Positions 11,790-24,240 of a DNA stretch of 64,000 nucleotides are shown here, in pieces (position 1 is the first letter of the stretch; the number at the start of each line of letters is the position of its first letter). The DNA lies in assembly GCA_031763025.1 (NCBI GenBank), contig JASSKH010000031.1, forward strand, positions 6,539,458 to 6,603,457, read 5' to 3'. A program made the translations under genes and the position numbers. This DNA is from Macrocystis pyrifera (taxonomy: Eukaryota; Sar; Phaeophyceae; Laminariales; Laminariaceae). The notes under the pieces are model-generated. The model had not been told where the DNA came from. It was given only the letters and a program-made list of their open reading frames with translations, and made no database searches.

Positions 11790-13280
11790 TACTACTACTA
11801 GTAATGCTTTCAGGTAACAGAAAAAAAGCGTCCACATCATGAGGACGAGGTGCGGCCGTACCAACCAACGGTGTATTTTGTAGCGTGTAGATTCGCAGCA
11901 GTATGTACAGCTCTTTTGCTCCGTTGTTTGTACCACCGAACATGTAGTCAGTCGTTGCTTAGATGCTAAACGCATCATCGGCCAGCCAATCAATCACGCA
12001 ACGATGATTGATGATGTAATCGTCAGCTAGCTCTTCTCGTCGGAATTATCCTTTTCCTTCTGAAGGCCCGGAGAGGTGGCGGCAAGGAGCGTTGGCTTCG
12101 TACAGAGATTCATACAGGGGTTTCTAGCGCTTGTTTTCTCGACGACAACAAGCACCGAACGGCAAGTAAGCGAGGGTGCTAACGTCGTACCAGGTACGTT
12201 ATTTTCTCGGAACGCTCTCGACCAGATCTTTTCGAAAACTGCTTCCTTTTTTCGGTATTGGCAACCTTTTCTGAACGTTCTAGAAAATTCACGGAGCACT
12301 GGTAACGATAGCACCTCAGTGAGAACTCAACAGTCATTACGGTAGTAGTGGTGGTAGTAGTAGTATAGCTTATTTCGAGAGCGAGCACCCATCGACTTCT
12401 ACTATCCATCCGGTCAGTTCATCCAGAGAGAGGCAGAGGAAACGAGGAAACAAGGAAACGCTACGCCTGCAAGGCGGGCACATATACACGCTGAAAACTT
12501 GCAAGCGAGAGAGAGAACACGCGCCACTTAGTCCAGGAATGGGGAACGGAATGGAGATATGCCGTAGAGAATCCCCCGAGAGAAAAAAATACTCCCGTTC
12601 TTAGCAAGCGACACCGTTGTCGTTGTGTTTGTCACCCCCAAAATGTTCAGCAGAATAAGCGTTTTTCGCTGTTGCTGTTGTTCTCGCATTGACTCATCAT
12701 GTCCAAAACATTGAGTCCGTGGTCACGGGACAAGCTCTAAAAAAAAACTGGAGCGGAAGAATATCCCGGGGAAAACATTGTAGACGAATCGAACAACACA
12801 GAAAACAAATAATGTCGCATCACATATATGAGCGGCTACGAACAATTCGGTTAAAAAAATGACATAAACATTCGATCGCTACCCATCCCGTCAGTTGAGC
12901 CAGACGCCGGACGAAGCAATGAAAGGCGCTGTCTTCGAAGTACGTGGCCAATGTTAACAGAGAACAGTCGCCATTCATGCCGTGAATTAGGATGGGAATT
13001 CCCCGAGAGGAAACGACCCACGCATCGAACGGATCACGATCTACAGTAGGAAATCTAAGTATCAGATCCTAACGTGCCGTTAAGAAACGGTGCGCAGGAA
13101 ATATTTAATGTTCACTGCATTACAGATCCAACCCCGGAAGTACGTGCTAGATCATGCAGCCTATCGTTTAGACGGCTCCTCCCCCGGCATGGTGGGCTAG
13201 CTTCTACGTATGGTACCGATCAGGAACTAACGCGCCTGCCAAGAAAGATGTAGATCAATCAAATACATTACAGTAGCGGT
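11790..13280. other. Unique sequence, no gene seen
   Basis: The minisatellite stops near 11790 and composition becomes ordinary. Frames of 70-95 codons at 12027-12409 overlap on both strands, and none has convincing splice signals or motifs. A TACCAGGTA word occurs at 12188. No repeat family from elsewhere in the window is recognisable. Confidence 0.5.
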
Positions 13281-13334
13281 CCCTCTATAGTGAGTGCCGG
13301 TATGCGCCGGCCGAGAACACCGGCACTATAGCGG
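13279..13334. repeat. Short inverted repeat around CCGGCACTATAG
   Basis: CTATAGTGAGTGCCGGT on the left pairs with ACCGGCACTATAG on the right across a GC-rich loop of about 17 bases, giving a perfect 9 bp stem plus an outer CTATAG pair. It could form a hairpin or be a very small inverted-repeat element. A further CCGGCACTA follows at about 13339. Confidence 0.5.
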
Positions 13335-13339
13335 CAACC

Positions 13340-16075
13340 AACCGGCACTAATTACGCCGCACACTGCCGCACTGGTCAACCCCGCATGTGCTTAGTGATT
13401 CAACGGTACTATGCAGAGCAGCCGGCCCTATTCAACCGACAAAAGATGGTGACCGCTACGAACTGTATCGGAAATGCACGATATTTTCGATGTGTGAAAA
13501 TTGCCTTCTTCGGCTTGACCGCAGCAAGTTTAGCAGGCGACACTTCGACGGAGGGACGATCAAATACCCCCTGTTTAGTTTGTTTGCTGCTGCATACTGT
13601 ACGTAAAAAAAACTCCCCGATTAAAGTATCTCCTTGGCTGCAGAGTCCAAAGGAAACTGCCACAGGGACGGGCTAGCTAGCCGCGTGGCGCGCGTGTTCG
13701 TGTCTAGTACCGAGGCGTACAAACATATTGGTGTTAGTTGCTGCTGTGCTGTAGCACCTCATCGCCATGTACACAGCGCATATCACACGTATTATGCCGT
13801 AATCGTACTGTTCATTGTGCGTTATCGACTGCAGTAAGTACATACCATCACGTTGATTGCCATGCGCACATACCGCAGTATTGCTACTAGCCACCAACGA
13901 TCAACACTTACATGCGAAGAATGTATATGCACACTGCACGCACACATGCCTCGTAGTATACATACATGTAGCTGTGCGACACCGTATTACAGCCCTGAGA
14001 ATATGTACAAAATAAAGAACCGATAAGCGGGATGATCAGCTAGCTAGCTGGTTCAGCCCTTTAGGAGACCCTCGAAAGGAAAAAAAAGACAAGCCTTTTC
14101 GCCGTCTGATCATAGTCCTCAGTGTGAGCGTACAACGCATGATATGCCACGTGTGTGTTTACACACCCTCATCACCCTGATTCCTTCCGGACCTGACCCC
14201 GCCCATAAGGCGCTGAATTAGAACTTGCCCTTCGAAGGAGCCCCCGGAGGGACCGTGCCACGGTTGGGGGGAAGAGGGCAAGGGTATGGTGCCATCATTT
14301 CTACCTACCCGCTTACGCTACTCGGGCGAGTGGCTCCGAAGCTCACACGAAATGGAGCTCCAAAATTATTTTGTTGGAACAGCGAAAACAAAAAGACTCA
14401 ATGACGGTGCATATCGCCACAACCCAAACGCTTATAGCTGAGAACCGCAAAGGGATATATATGGTGGTAGTCATTCGGCCATGTGACTTTGAACGGCTGA
14501 AAGTGTACGATCTAAAGATGGCCGTCCTACTCTGGGTACCATCCGGGCCCTTGACCTCACACAGACCTGATCCCACTCGGACCTGACCCCTTCTTAGCGT
14601 ATGAGTGCACATTCTAATGTACCTCTAGACCTCGCGGCGCAGATCGCTCGTCGTGGGTGATGATGTTGTCATGTTCTCCCTCATGCCTCAAACATGTTAG
14701 AACGCCCTCTTCCCCCATACACACCCTAATTGTGGCGCACTACCATGATAACTACTGCCTACTGTAGTGGAAACTGCTGTCTACTGCATTGCTCATCACT
14801 GTCTACCTCGAACTATTGCAAGCAGCTGCTGCATTACCATTTCGACGAACGAAGACGCTTAAAGTCCGGTTTATGAAGGGCTCCGTATCGACGCAAGCTA
14901 GGCTGCGTACGGTAGGGGCTCCCGCTATGTGCAGGAGGAGCGGGTTTCAAAAAACTTTGTGCAGGACGTATGTCGTCGATTACAAACTTGCACGTCGGCC
15001 CAGACCAACTCTAACCCCCAAGTGGCACCCTAACCCTACCCGTAACCCTTTGAGGGGCTTGAGGATAGCAGGGGCGGTCACGCGGCTCCACTGCGTGTTT
15101 CGGGAGCGAGTTTCCCCAAACACGTCGGGCGGCCGAACTCCCCAACTTGACAAACAAGACCCGCATCCTGCACAGAGGTTTGTGCAGGCCGTTCTTTCTG
15201 AGGCTCGTGTATCACCCAACGCAAACGAATTCAGAGACATTTAGTGCGCTTTCCCCGATGAGCAACCCCATAATCTCTACAGTAGACGATGATGGGGTAG
15301 TTGCTCAGTCGAGAAGCCTCATCAACCAGAAATACAGTACGACCACAATCGTGGTACTTTTATATACCCCTTAGGTTCCCTCGGGGGAGAAGCGTGAAGA
15401 AATCGTTGACGGCTGCGTCATCGGCCACGCGTATGGCAACCCGGCCCGATCACAATACTGAACATCCCGGTCCAACGTCATTCATGCACAAACCTCCTGA
15501 AACAAGAAGGGACAACAGGGAAAACGACACAATATGCTCATGTTATCGGTCTGGCGCCGTTCGTTGCTAAATTCAGCGTTCGTTTCGATATACACTACCT
15601 CTAAGACCCAACATACTCCTACCGGAAGTGCCCGCTCGCATACCGTCTGAGAATCGATTCTTAAGCCAAACGCAGTGTATTTTACAGCGCCAGGAGTTTT
15701 GGGTCTGTCACCGCCAATCTGCATTGCTTATGGAGGTTTGTGATCATGCGGTTGGAGCATGAAACGGAACACCGTCCCTGTGACGGAAGCCTGATTGGTC
15801 ACCGAGCCAATTAAAAAAATGCTCTCCCCGAACACGTTTTGTCTGCCATAAGTGGGATACACTCCTCGCCCTCCAGACTTTCCTTTCAAGGCACAGCAGG
15901 AGCAAAGTGGTCCAGATGCCCTTCCTCTCAGGCGAACGTTTCACTGCGAGCAGCGCGGTTATGGTGGATTTCTACGTCTTGGGACTGCAGCATATAACCT
16001 TTCACACGAACACATAGTAGCCTCCGCCAAAGTTGATCGCCTCCCCCTTTTCTTCCTCCCTTGCCTTCTCCTCAG
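13340..16075. other. Mostly unique sequence without a supported gene
   Basis: Several frames of 70-150 codons exist (13386-13676 +, 14789-15244 +, 15744-15944 -), but equally long frames overlap on the other strand and no domain motif stands out. A CGGACCTGACCCC word repeats at about 14190 and 14580. A decent acceptor (CTCGCCCTCCAG near 15879) precedes a 78-base open stretch on the plus strand, but the donor is weak, so I leave it uncalled. Confidence 0.4.
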
Positions 16076-18500
16076 CCGGTTTGCACCTCCACAGTCACCA
16101 CGACCACGACCACCACCGCCGTCCCGCAACCGGCTCCACCATCACCACCAAGACCAGCACCAACATCATAGCCAACGCCGTAATTCCGTCCACCTCCATC
16201 ACCATCCTTAACGCCACAATCTACCCTCTGCCACCGAAATCACAGCCACAGCCGCATGGCCACCGTCACCACTGCACACTACCACCGGCACCACTACCAA
16301 CACGACCACCACCCTCACTCCCACCACCAGTAGCACCACCACCACGCCCAATACCACTACCGTTATGTTCGTCATCGCCACCACTACCGGCACCACCTTC
16401 ACACTGATCACTACATCTACCACCTCCGCCATCTTACAATCGCCACCACCACCACCAACACCACCAACACCACCACTATTATCGCCATCTTCCCTAGTAC
16501 CGCCGCCGCCGCGTCACTTTTACAAGCATCGCCCCCGCCGACACTGCCGCCGGCGCCCACTCCACCACCACCAACACTACCAAATCGTCACCGCCATCCT
16601 AACCGCTGTCACAAGCCTAAAACCAAGACCATCAGAAGATCACCACTATCCACACCACCCCCACCACCACTACCACAAGAATCATCAACTCCCACCACCA
16701 TTTACACTATCACCACCATTTACACTATCACCACCACTACGACCATGACCACCACCATTATGATCACCGCTACCGCCGCTGCCGCGGCCATCACACCCAC
16801 CACCACCGACACTACCACTTACGCCACCACCACCACCATCACCACTACCATCTTCGCCGCACCATCACCAACACCAGCACCCCAACCACCACCACCACCG
16901 CCACCACCGCCACCGCTAGCATCAACTACTAGCACCACTACCACCACCACCACCACCTTCTCCGCTGCAACCACCACCATTACCACCACCGGCACCACCA
17001 CCACTACCAACACCACTACCATAACCATCACGACCAACACCGCCACCACCGCCACCACCAACGCGACCAAAACCACAACTACCACCACCATCATTTTTGG
17101 CACACGTCACCAATACGACAACCACCACCGCCGCTATCGCTGCAACCATATCTACCACCACATAACCACTACGATGACCATCAACACTAACACCATCGCC
17201 AACAACACCAACACCATTATCAACACATCCGCCAACACCACCATCAGCACCACGACAACCAGCACCAGCATCAGCAACACGACAACCAGCACCAGCAGCA
17301 CCACCACCACGACCATCACCACCACCAACAACAACACCACCACCACCACCACCACTACCACTGCTACCACCGCCGCCATCCCATCACCACTACCACAATC
17401 ACTACTGCCATCCCCGCCGCCATCACCATCATTACTAACACCCCTACCACCGTGACGACCACCACCACTACCACAACCGCCACGACCAACACCAACACCA
17501 CATCCGCCACCGCCACCATCAACACCAACAACAACACAACTACCACCACCATCATGTTTAGTAAACATCACCCATACGACAACCACCACCGCCGCTGTCG
17601 CTGTAACCGTACCCACCACCATCACCACCATGACCATCAACATCAACACCAACGCCAACAACACCAACACCATTATCAACACATCCAGCAGCACCCAGCA
17701 GCAGCACCACCACGTCAACCATCACCAGCAGTAGCACCACCACGACCACCAACACCACCACCACCCACCATCGCTACCCCTACTACCACCGCCGCCACCA
17801 CCGACAGCACCCCTACCACAACCCCTACTAGCATCACCATCACCACCGCCACCACCACCACCATTACTACCGACACTACCAACACCATCCTCGCCACATC
17901 TACCAGCACCAGCACCAACACTACCACCGCCACCACCATTATCAACACACCCAGTGCCATCAGTACCAGCACCAGCACCATCACGACCACCACAATCACC
18001 ACGACCACGACCACGACCACCACTACCACCACCGCCACTAACACCGAGGCCGCCGCCACCACCACCACCACCACCACCACCACCTATACCAACGCATCTA
18101 CCACCACCACTAAGACACTCACCACTGCCGCTGCCGCTGCCACGACAGCCACCACCACCACCACCATAAACACCACCAGCACCAAAACGGACACCACCAT
18201 CGCCATCACGAGGACCACTACAGCCACCATCACAACTATCAACGCTATCGCCTGTCATCATCAACACCACCACCCCTCCATAATCACCACGACCACGACC
18301 ACCTCCCCATCATCTCCACCACCGCCACCACCAGAATAAACTCACCAACACCACAATCATTATGACGACCACCACCGCCGGCGCTACCGCCGTCATAACC
18401 ACTATCACCACTATCACCACTACAACCACGTCCACCTCCTCATTACCATAGCCACGGCCTCCACCACAACATCACAACCGCCACACCCATGACCACAACA
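16075..18500 (+). repeat. 2.4 kb (CAC/ACC)n strand-asymmetric tract
   Basis: Nearly every triplet is CAC, ACC, CCA or a one-step variant (CAT, AAC, GCC, ACT). The plus strand therefore carries C and A and the minus strand G and T across 2.4 kb. Frames of up to 295 codons (17452-18339 +) translate as almost pure Thr, or as His, Pro, Val or Gly in other frames, as expected of a decayed triplet satellite. There is no signal peptide or non-repetitive domain at either end, so I do not call a mucin-like gene. Confidence 0.8.
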
Positions 18501-19550
18501 GCTGCCTTCGCCGAACCATGGGGTGTTCTGCTCATTTCTTAACCTATTCATTTTGGTGACATCCTCGCCCATTTTTGCGGGCGGTGTGAGGCACGCCTTA
18601 CCTCAGGACTGTCACCTACTGTACGCGTTCTGAGGGCCCTCCCTAGCGGAGTTACCGTAAAAGAGCATTGAAATTTATATAGGGGTGCGATCGTCTTTCC
18701 TCTTTCGTGTTATCGACACACGGTATCGGAGCAAGCTCGAACATCATAGGCTTTCTACTATACAAGTAAATCCTAATTTTTCTGAGGCTCCTCACTCAAG
18801 GAGTTCGTTACCTCTGCCCGAACACTGACTTCAGAAAAATCCAAATTGCATCCCGTTGAATAATTCCATGACCCAAGTATGAAAAATCTTCATTCTTTGT
18901 GACGTTCTGAGGGTTTGGGGCTAACAAACACCGTCATTCAGACAACATTTCAGCCGGAATGTGCTATGTCTATCGTAGAACGCGTCATCATATCTTCGGA
19001 AGATATCTCCCGAAAACGTCATTAATCGGTATTTGGCAACCGTGCCGTTGCCGAAGAATTATGCGCCAATACCCGATCGCACTCCTGTGTGAAATTCAAC
19101 CCTCTGCGCCGTAGTCCATGTTGATGATGTCTCCGCGCGATTTTTTCCTGGTGGTGCGAGACGCGCTTTACCTTGTAGAAGAGGCTTCTGAAGGTCCTCC
19201 CTCGAGGCTTTACAAGGGTCTCACTCAAAATCTGTCTTCGACTATAGTATGGTATATGCTAAGCCCGTTACGCAATCACATGGGCAAGTAGGCATCTATG
19301 GGGTAGAGCTCTGGAGCGAATCATGATCTGTACGAGTTGCGATCGTCTTGGAATTGAATTTTGAAAAATCGTTTTTCGCAGCAGTAAGAACGAGATATCA
19401 AGACTGCATCACGTGTCGGTGGTTGATGACATCCTCACCATTCAGCTGAAAGTACGATCCATTTCACTAGGCATCGCGGTTGACTCTATAAGCCAGACCA
19501 CCTGAAATCTCGTACACCAGTAATACCAAATTCTTTGAACGTTTTTTTTG
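18500..19550. repeat. Degenerate dispersed repeat, two to three copies
   Basis: A block at 18575-18660 (GCGGGCGGTGTGAGGCACGC, then CGTTCTGAGGGCCCTCCCT) is echoed at 19125-19210 (TGGTGGTGCGAGACGCGC, then TTCTGAAGGTCCTCCCT), preceded in both cases by GATGACATC/GATGATGTC-like words. A shorter GATGACATCCTCACC occurs near 19426. No gene is recognised. Confidence 0.4.
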
Positions 19551-19551
19551 T

Positions 19552-20013
19552 ATGAGAAGTTTCTTCGGCGTTTTTATACCTCCCTCCTTTGCCCGGCTGG
19601 ATGACATTTACATATTACCAACAACGGAGCCAGTTGTTTCCGCCCGAAGAAGAGCCGACCCGACCAGCCAGACGATCGTAGTGCGCACCGAAAAGGGTAC
19701 TTTTGCGACCTATATGATCTCCGGAGAGTGCATCAATCATGTACGTTTTGGGCCCGGCGTTAAGCCATCTGATTGGAGGTTTTTGCTTCGCCATACGCTG
19801 CCCGCAACAAAAACATGCCGCCGGTCACTAGTATGTTCTATACTCGTACGTAGCCTATTTCAGAATATATGCGCATGTATGAAATGTTTTGCAACACGCG
19901 AGTATGTTAGGATATGCACAACGTACGATAGTGCTGCCGTACACAGCACATCATTGCATAATGTTAATCACATTCATCGTAACTCATGCATCCTGCATGC
20001 ATGCTCTGTCTAA
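19552..20013 (+). CDS. Possible coding segment, 153-codon open frame
   Basis: An ATG opens a frame whose middle (about codons 25-90) has balanced, non-repetitive composition, including RTEKGTFATYMISGECINHV and GPGVKPSDWRFLLRHTLP. The last third is cysteine-rich and less convincing. A GTACGT donor-like site lies inside at about 19740, so the true exon could be shorter. I do not recognise the protein. It may be an exon, a relic or chance. Confidence 0.25.
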   Translation: MRSFFGVFIPPSFARLDDIYILPTTEPVVSARRRADPTSQTIVVRTEKGTFATYMISGECINHVRFGPGVKPSDWRFLLRHTLPATKTCRRSLVCSILVRSLFQNICACMKCFATREYVRICTTYDSAAVHSTSLHNVNHIHRNSCILHACSV

Positions 20014-20875
20014 GACGTAGTCCATGGAGTCAGTGTATACGCACTGTTATTGTAGAGGGACTTAGATCGCTAGGAAAACAATACTATTTCTAGAAACGGG
20101 GGGAGCCTCGCCGACCGGAGCAAACGGCATCACCAGTCAGCGATACGGGATAATCCGGCATCTGCATGTCGCTCTGTTGATAGGTACAAAGCTGCCAGAG
20201 CATGTACATGGAGTCGTAGGCCATGGAGTCAGTACAGTATGTACATAAGAACAATAGAGACAACAACGGGGCAAACAAACAATAGAGGAAACGTGAGCGC
20301 GAGGAAAATGCATACTTTTAGGGGACGCTAGCCTTCTCAGGAATGCGTCGTCAAGTACCCGCGCGCTGGCGTTTCGGCAACATGTGTACATACGACTTGA
20401 AATCAGAGTAAAGTATTGGCAACCAAGATCCGTATTTCTTAGTTGTAGAGTTGATGCAAATGTGCAAGAATCTTTCTGCTTCTTAGCCCTTGTTTGCACT
20501 TTTTTTGAGTAGTTGTTCCTCCCGCAGCATCTTCGACGACGTTTTCTGAAGAGATATATTATCCGCCCAGTGAGCAGCAGCATTTTGGTGAAGGCCATTT
20601 ATTCATCGGTGAAGTAACAACCATTGCGCCATGCTCCCTAGGGTAAAACGAAACGTTTTGTAGTTTCAGCGAGAGCTTTTTGCGCTATTCGCTACACGAA
20701 AATATCTCGTGAGTCATTTCTGGCTGCCTGCGACTGCCGTCTGGCGCACCCGGCGCCCTCACACACCGCGTCAGGAGCACCAGCACCCTCAATTTTGTGG
20801 ACTGTAGTTTCTTGTGAAGAGCTGTACCTGTCTGCAAGTGAAGCGCAATTGTTCTGTTGGAGGTTGTTTTTAGTA
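20014..20875. other. No supported gene
   Basis: A direct repeat of CATGGAGTCAGT occurs at about 20023 and 20222. Minus-strand frames of 60-150 codons overlap each other without motifs or splice support. Confidence 0.4.
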
Positions 20876-21003
20876 TCATCTTGCGCACCCCCGTTATCGA
20901 CCAGTTTCGACCACTGCGGCACCTCTTAGAAGTCGAGATGCAGGCCTCTGTCGAGCACCTGCGGGAGACCATTCACGAGAGAAATCGAAGCCGCTGCTGT
21001 GTG
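20876..21003 (+). CDS. Candidate internal exon, amphipathic helix-like
   Basis: A strong acceptor (GGTTGTTTTTAG) precedes 128 bases that read IILRTPVIDQFRPLRHLLEV and continue EMQASVEHLRETIHERNRSR, then a GTAAAC donor. The peptide is rich in Leu/Glu/Arg/His with helical periodicity and no repeats. The exon starts with one base completing a codon and ends in phase 0. No partner exon was found with certainty on the plus strand. The family is not recognised. Confidence 0.4.
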
Positions 21004-21489
21004 GTAAACCTGTTCCAAATCTCGATCGCTCTCCGGTAACCACGAACCCGCTGAAGCTCCAAAAGCAGCCGGTTAAAATAGCGCTGTGCTTTTTCTGTTC
21101 CGATAACACGTCTCGAGATTGGAGGTCCCGGAAACCCGGGGACTAGGAGACGCCTGAGTGCCAGCGTGTCCTTAGTCTCAAGCAAAGAACGCAGCAACAA
21201 ACATGTAGCTCGCCAGGCGTGGCGAAAAAGCAGCACCATACACTACTAGGCTATACCAGCATACATAAGTATGCGGATTCTACTGCATTTCGTGCATGAC
21301 GTCGTGGGAGGTAGTCCATAGAGCCAGTATGCAAAGCAACAAAACGAGGGCGCGAGGAAAACAAGCATCTTCGAACGGAAGTATCAGTAGACAGCAAGGA
21401 GTGCACGCACCTCGCCGGCCGCAACGAGAAGGTATCGAGTGCTATGGTTGGCTAAGCCGACATGTGTCAGTGGCTTGCTACTGGTTGGG

Positions 21490-21775
21490 CGCGACCGAAT
21501 TCGGAACCGTATAGGGGAATAACTTCCCATTTTCGATGGAAATCCGGGTTTGGGAGTTTGTGGTATCGATATGAAAGCACTTGGCGCCCGCGAGCGAGGG
21601 GGAAAGAGCGCGTGGCGAGGATGCAACCCGGCGCGGATGCAACCCGCCTGCAGTGTGAACTGTACACATCCCATCGTGCGAGCGAAAGCATGAGCTTGAT
21701 CGGCCACGAACAGCCGTGTTGCGAGGCCGTCGAATATTTCTCGAGATTTAGTTCGCTCGAAAAAAAAAAACAAGA
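21490..21775 (-). repeat. Inverted copy of the ~560 bp repeat U
   Basis: Read on the minus strand, this segment contains CTCGAGAAATATTCGACGGC, CTCGCAACACGGCTGTTCGT, GGCCGATCAAGCTCATGC and ACGATGGGATGTGTACAG in the same order as the three direct copies at 22.45, 23.0 and 23.57 kb. The copy also includes a CAAACCCGGATTTCC end that recurs at 23.74 kb. Confidence 0.6.
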
Positions 21776-22439
21776 CCGGGGGCTGTTCACTCTATGCTGA
21801 ACTTGTACAATCATATTTTTTCGCAATTTACAGGTCATGATTAGAAACGACAGTTAGTTAAGGCGAGGAGCGCGAAGGCTCCACTAGGATTAGCATGCAC
21901 CACCAACGCCATCGGGTATGGCCTGTCACACTCCCCACGTGCCGTCTATCTGAAGGCCGGGCTTGCACGCCCAGGATTCGTCGTTTGGGTCATGCCTGGC
22001 TAACAGGGTTAACGAACAAACACAAAACTAAGCCATTGCTGCTGTTTTTTTTAAACTCTTCTCGCTTGTTCTCCAAAGTCTACCGCCCTCGATACCGGTG
22101 ATAGTGTGCAACGAACGGTAGTTTTCATCAGACACCAGAGGCTGTGACTGTTACTTCGGTGACTGTTTTCGAGCGACGAGTCTTGTGATAGCCATGCACG
22201 ACTCACACGACGACTGCTGGGCGTGCAAGTCCAGGATTCCGTTAGACTGCACGTGAGGAGTGTGTTGGATCACTTTCAAGGGTACTGATTGGGCATGCCA
22301 ATCCCCGAACACCATTCGCGCGCCTCACCTTGACTGTGCTTCCGAAAAATGACTTGTCGTTCGCGGAGGAATTTGTTACATACAACTTTAGAATGGACTT
22401 GGAACAGCTCCGGGCTGCGAAGTGGTGTCTTTACAAGCT

Positions 22440-23760
22440 GAAAAATCTCGAGGCATCTTTGACGGCCTCGCAGCAAGGCTGCTCATGGCCGACCAAGCTC
22501 ACTTCTTCTCTCACACGATGGGATGCGTATAGTCCACACTCTTCACGGGTTGTCGCGCCGCCGCGCGCTCTCTCTCGTACGCAGGCGGTACAAATGGTTT
22601 TGGCCTCCACCTCATAGGCTGCCGAAAAACCGTGATTGAATTGGAGAGTGGTATTTCACATTGTCATAGCAGCAAGAACTCAAAAGGGGGTCCGAGTGCT
22701 CCAGCCTTCAAATTAAACCGAGAAAGTAGGCTCATTCCATGACTGACAATGTCCGATCGAGCTGTTTTTTTCGGACGCACGATGGAATGTGTTTGGCAGT
22801 GCGCCATCCAGGTTTGCTGCGCCCCCGACACATAGGCACACTCGCTTGAGCATACTTCCCGGCTAGCGCTCGGTCCGGTCGAGCAAAGAATCGGAAATGC
22901 CGGCTCTGGAGGGTCTTGTGTCTAAATTGATAACGGAGTACTGTGTGGCGATTGTTTCAGAGCTACGCCCTGCTCCTTGGTTTTTCGGGCTAACGAATCT
23001 CGAGGCACCTTTGACGACCTGGCAACAAGGCTGTTCGTAGCCGATCAAGCTCATTTCTTCTCTCACACGATTGTATATTGTCCACGCTCTCCGAAAGTTG
23101 TCGCACCGCCGCGCGCTCTCTCTCGTGAACTGGTGGCACCAACTGTTTTTATCTCCAGCGCATAAACTGCCAAAACCTTGATTTATGGGAGACTGGCGTT
23201 TCACGTTGTAAAAAGCAGCAAAGTTCACAAGGGCGTCTGAGTCCTCCAGCCACAACGTTAAAACCGAGAAAGTAGCTCCAATCTTTGACAGGCTCGGTCC
23301 AAGGCTGATCATGTCCGATCAAGCTATTTATTTTGCTCGCACAATGAGATGTGTATGGCAGAACGCTGTCTAGCTTCGCTGCGACCCCGACACGCAGCAC
23401 TCGCTTGAGCATACGTCGCGGCTAGTGCTCGGTCTGGTCAAGATAAACTTAGAAAATATCGGCGCTGGAGGGTCGCATACACCAATTGATGATGGAAAAG
23501 TACGCAGCAATGGTTTCATCTAAGGGCCGTGCCTTGCTTCTTGTTGTTTTTTTTCCATGCAAGGAATCTCGAGGAATCTTCGACGGCTTCGGAATCCCAT
23601 GGCCGATCAGGCATATATCTTTGCTCACACGATGGGATGTACAGAATCCACTCTGTAAGTGGGCTGCAACCCCTCCGCTCGCTTTATCACGCTCGCTAGC
23701 GGGCGCTAAAAGTTTGATTTCGAGAGCTCAAACTAGAAAACACGGATTTCCAGCAAACTT
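22440..23760 (+). repeat. Tandem array of ~560 bp repeat U
   Basis: The word AATCTCGAGG, followed by CTTTGACGGC, GGCCGAYCAAGC and CACACGATGGGATG, starts at about 22445, 22993 and 23567, a period of 550-575 bases. The spacer halves also match (GCTCCAGCC...ACCGAGAAAGTAG at 22700 and 23253; CGGCTAGYGCTCGGTC at 22862 and 23418). Short frames within are shared between units but interrupted, so this is a satellite-like repeat or an eroded gene duplication. Confidence 0.65.
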
Positions 23761-23784
23761 GATGATTAATCAAGGCTTATCGCA

Positions 23785-24220
23785 ATGACTGAGATTCGTG
23801 ACGGGACGGGACGATACAGGGCTAAACTTGTTTGGCGGGTGCAATAAATGAGAACGGGACGGTAAAATAAAGACAACAAGTTGCGGGGCTAGATCGGAAC
23901 GGGACGGGGCGGTGAAACTCAACGCGGCAGATGTCCACGACGGGACGGGACGGTTCAGTACAACCGATCGTTTTTTTTTGCGACGGGACGGGACGGAAAA
24001 GTACAATGAATTTGTTTTTCATGACGGTACGGGGCGGTAAATATTGTTTTCCCCGGTGAGGCGGGACGGTAAAGTATTATGACTATTTCTTTCACGGCGG
24101 GACTGGACGGCAGGTGCAGTTTTTTCTCGACAGGACGGGACGGGACGGCAAAGCGCAATGTGAGTTTTTTTACACGACTGGTCTGGACGGCAAAGGCAAG
24201 CCACGACGACTGGACGGGAG
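23785..24220 (+). repeat. GACGGGACGGGACGG tandem array
   Basis: GACGGGACGG cores recur every 50-60 bases, each followed by a TAAAGTACAAT-like spacer and a T-rich stretch (cores near 23800, 23855, 23905, 23940, 23980, 24025, 24060, 24095, 24130, 24175). On the minus strand the core encodes SRPVPS-type peptides, which is why short frames appear there. Confidence 0.7.
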
Positions 24221-24240
24221 GGCACGATTCTTCCTGGTGG

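Larger units (their letters stand above)
8530..11790 (+). repeat. 30 bp minisatellite array, about 90-100 units
   Basis: The unit is close to ACCATTTYGGAGTAAGAAAA followed by GGGTTGTTAT, and units line up at exactly 30 bases over long runs (for example 8655-8860). Thirty bases equal ten codons, so diverse frames stay open, giving a repeating Phe/Leu-Leu-Arg-Asn-Gly-like decapeptide on the minus strand and Ser-Lys-rich ones on the plus strand. Units are diverged. Four miniature elements (9078, 9519, 9687, 10789) and a ~450 base unrelated segment (about 9850-10310) interrupt it. Confidence 0.8.

Noticed and set aside
8530-11790. CRISPR-like array (30-base regular repeat)
   Set aside because: Units are contiguous with no unique spacers, there are no cas genes, and the context is eukaryotic. 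It is a minisatellite.
15744-15958. Possible exon on either strand near 15.9 kb
   Set aside because: Both strands read plausibly, the plus-strand donor (GTTATG) is weak and no partner exon was found.
17452-18339. 295-codon Thr-rich open frame, mucin-like
   Set aside because: It is a direct translation of the CAC/ACC tract. Other frames and the opposite strand are equally open, and there is no signal peptide or unique domain at either end.
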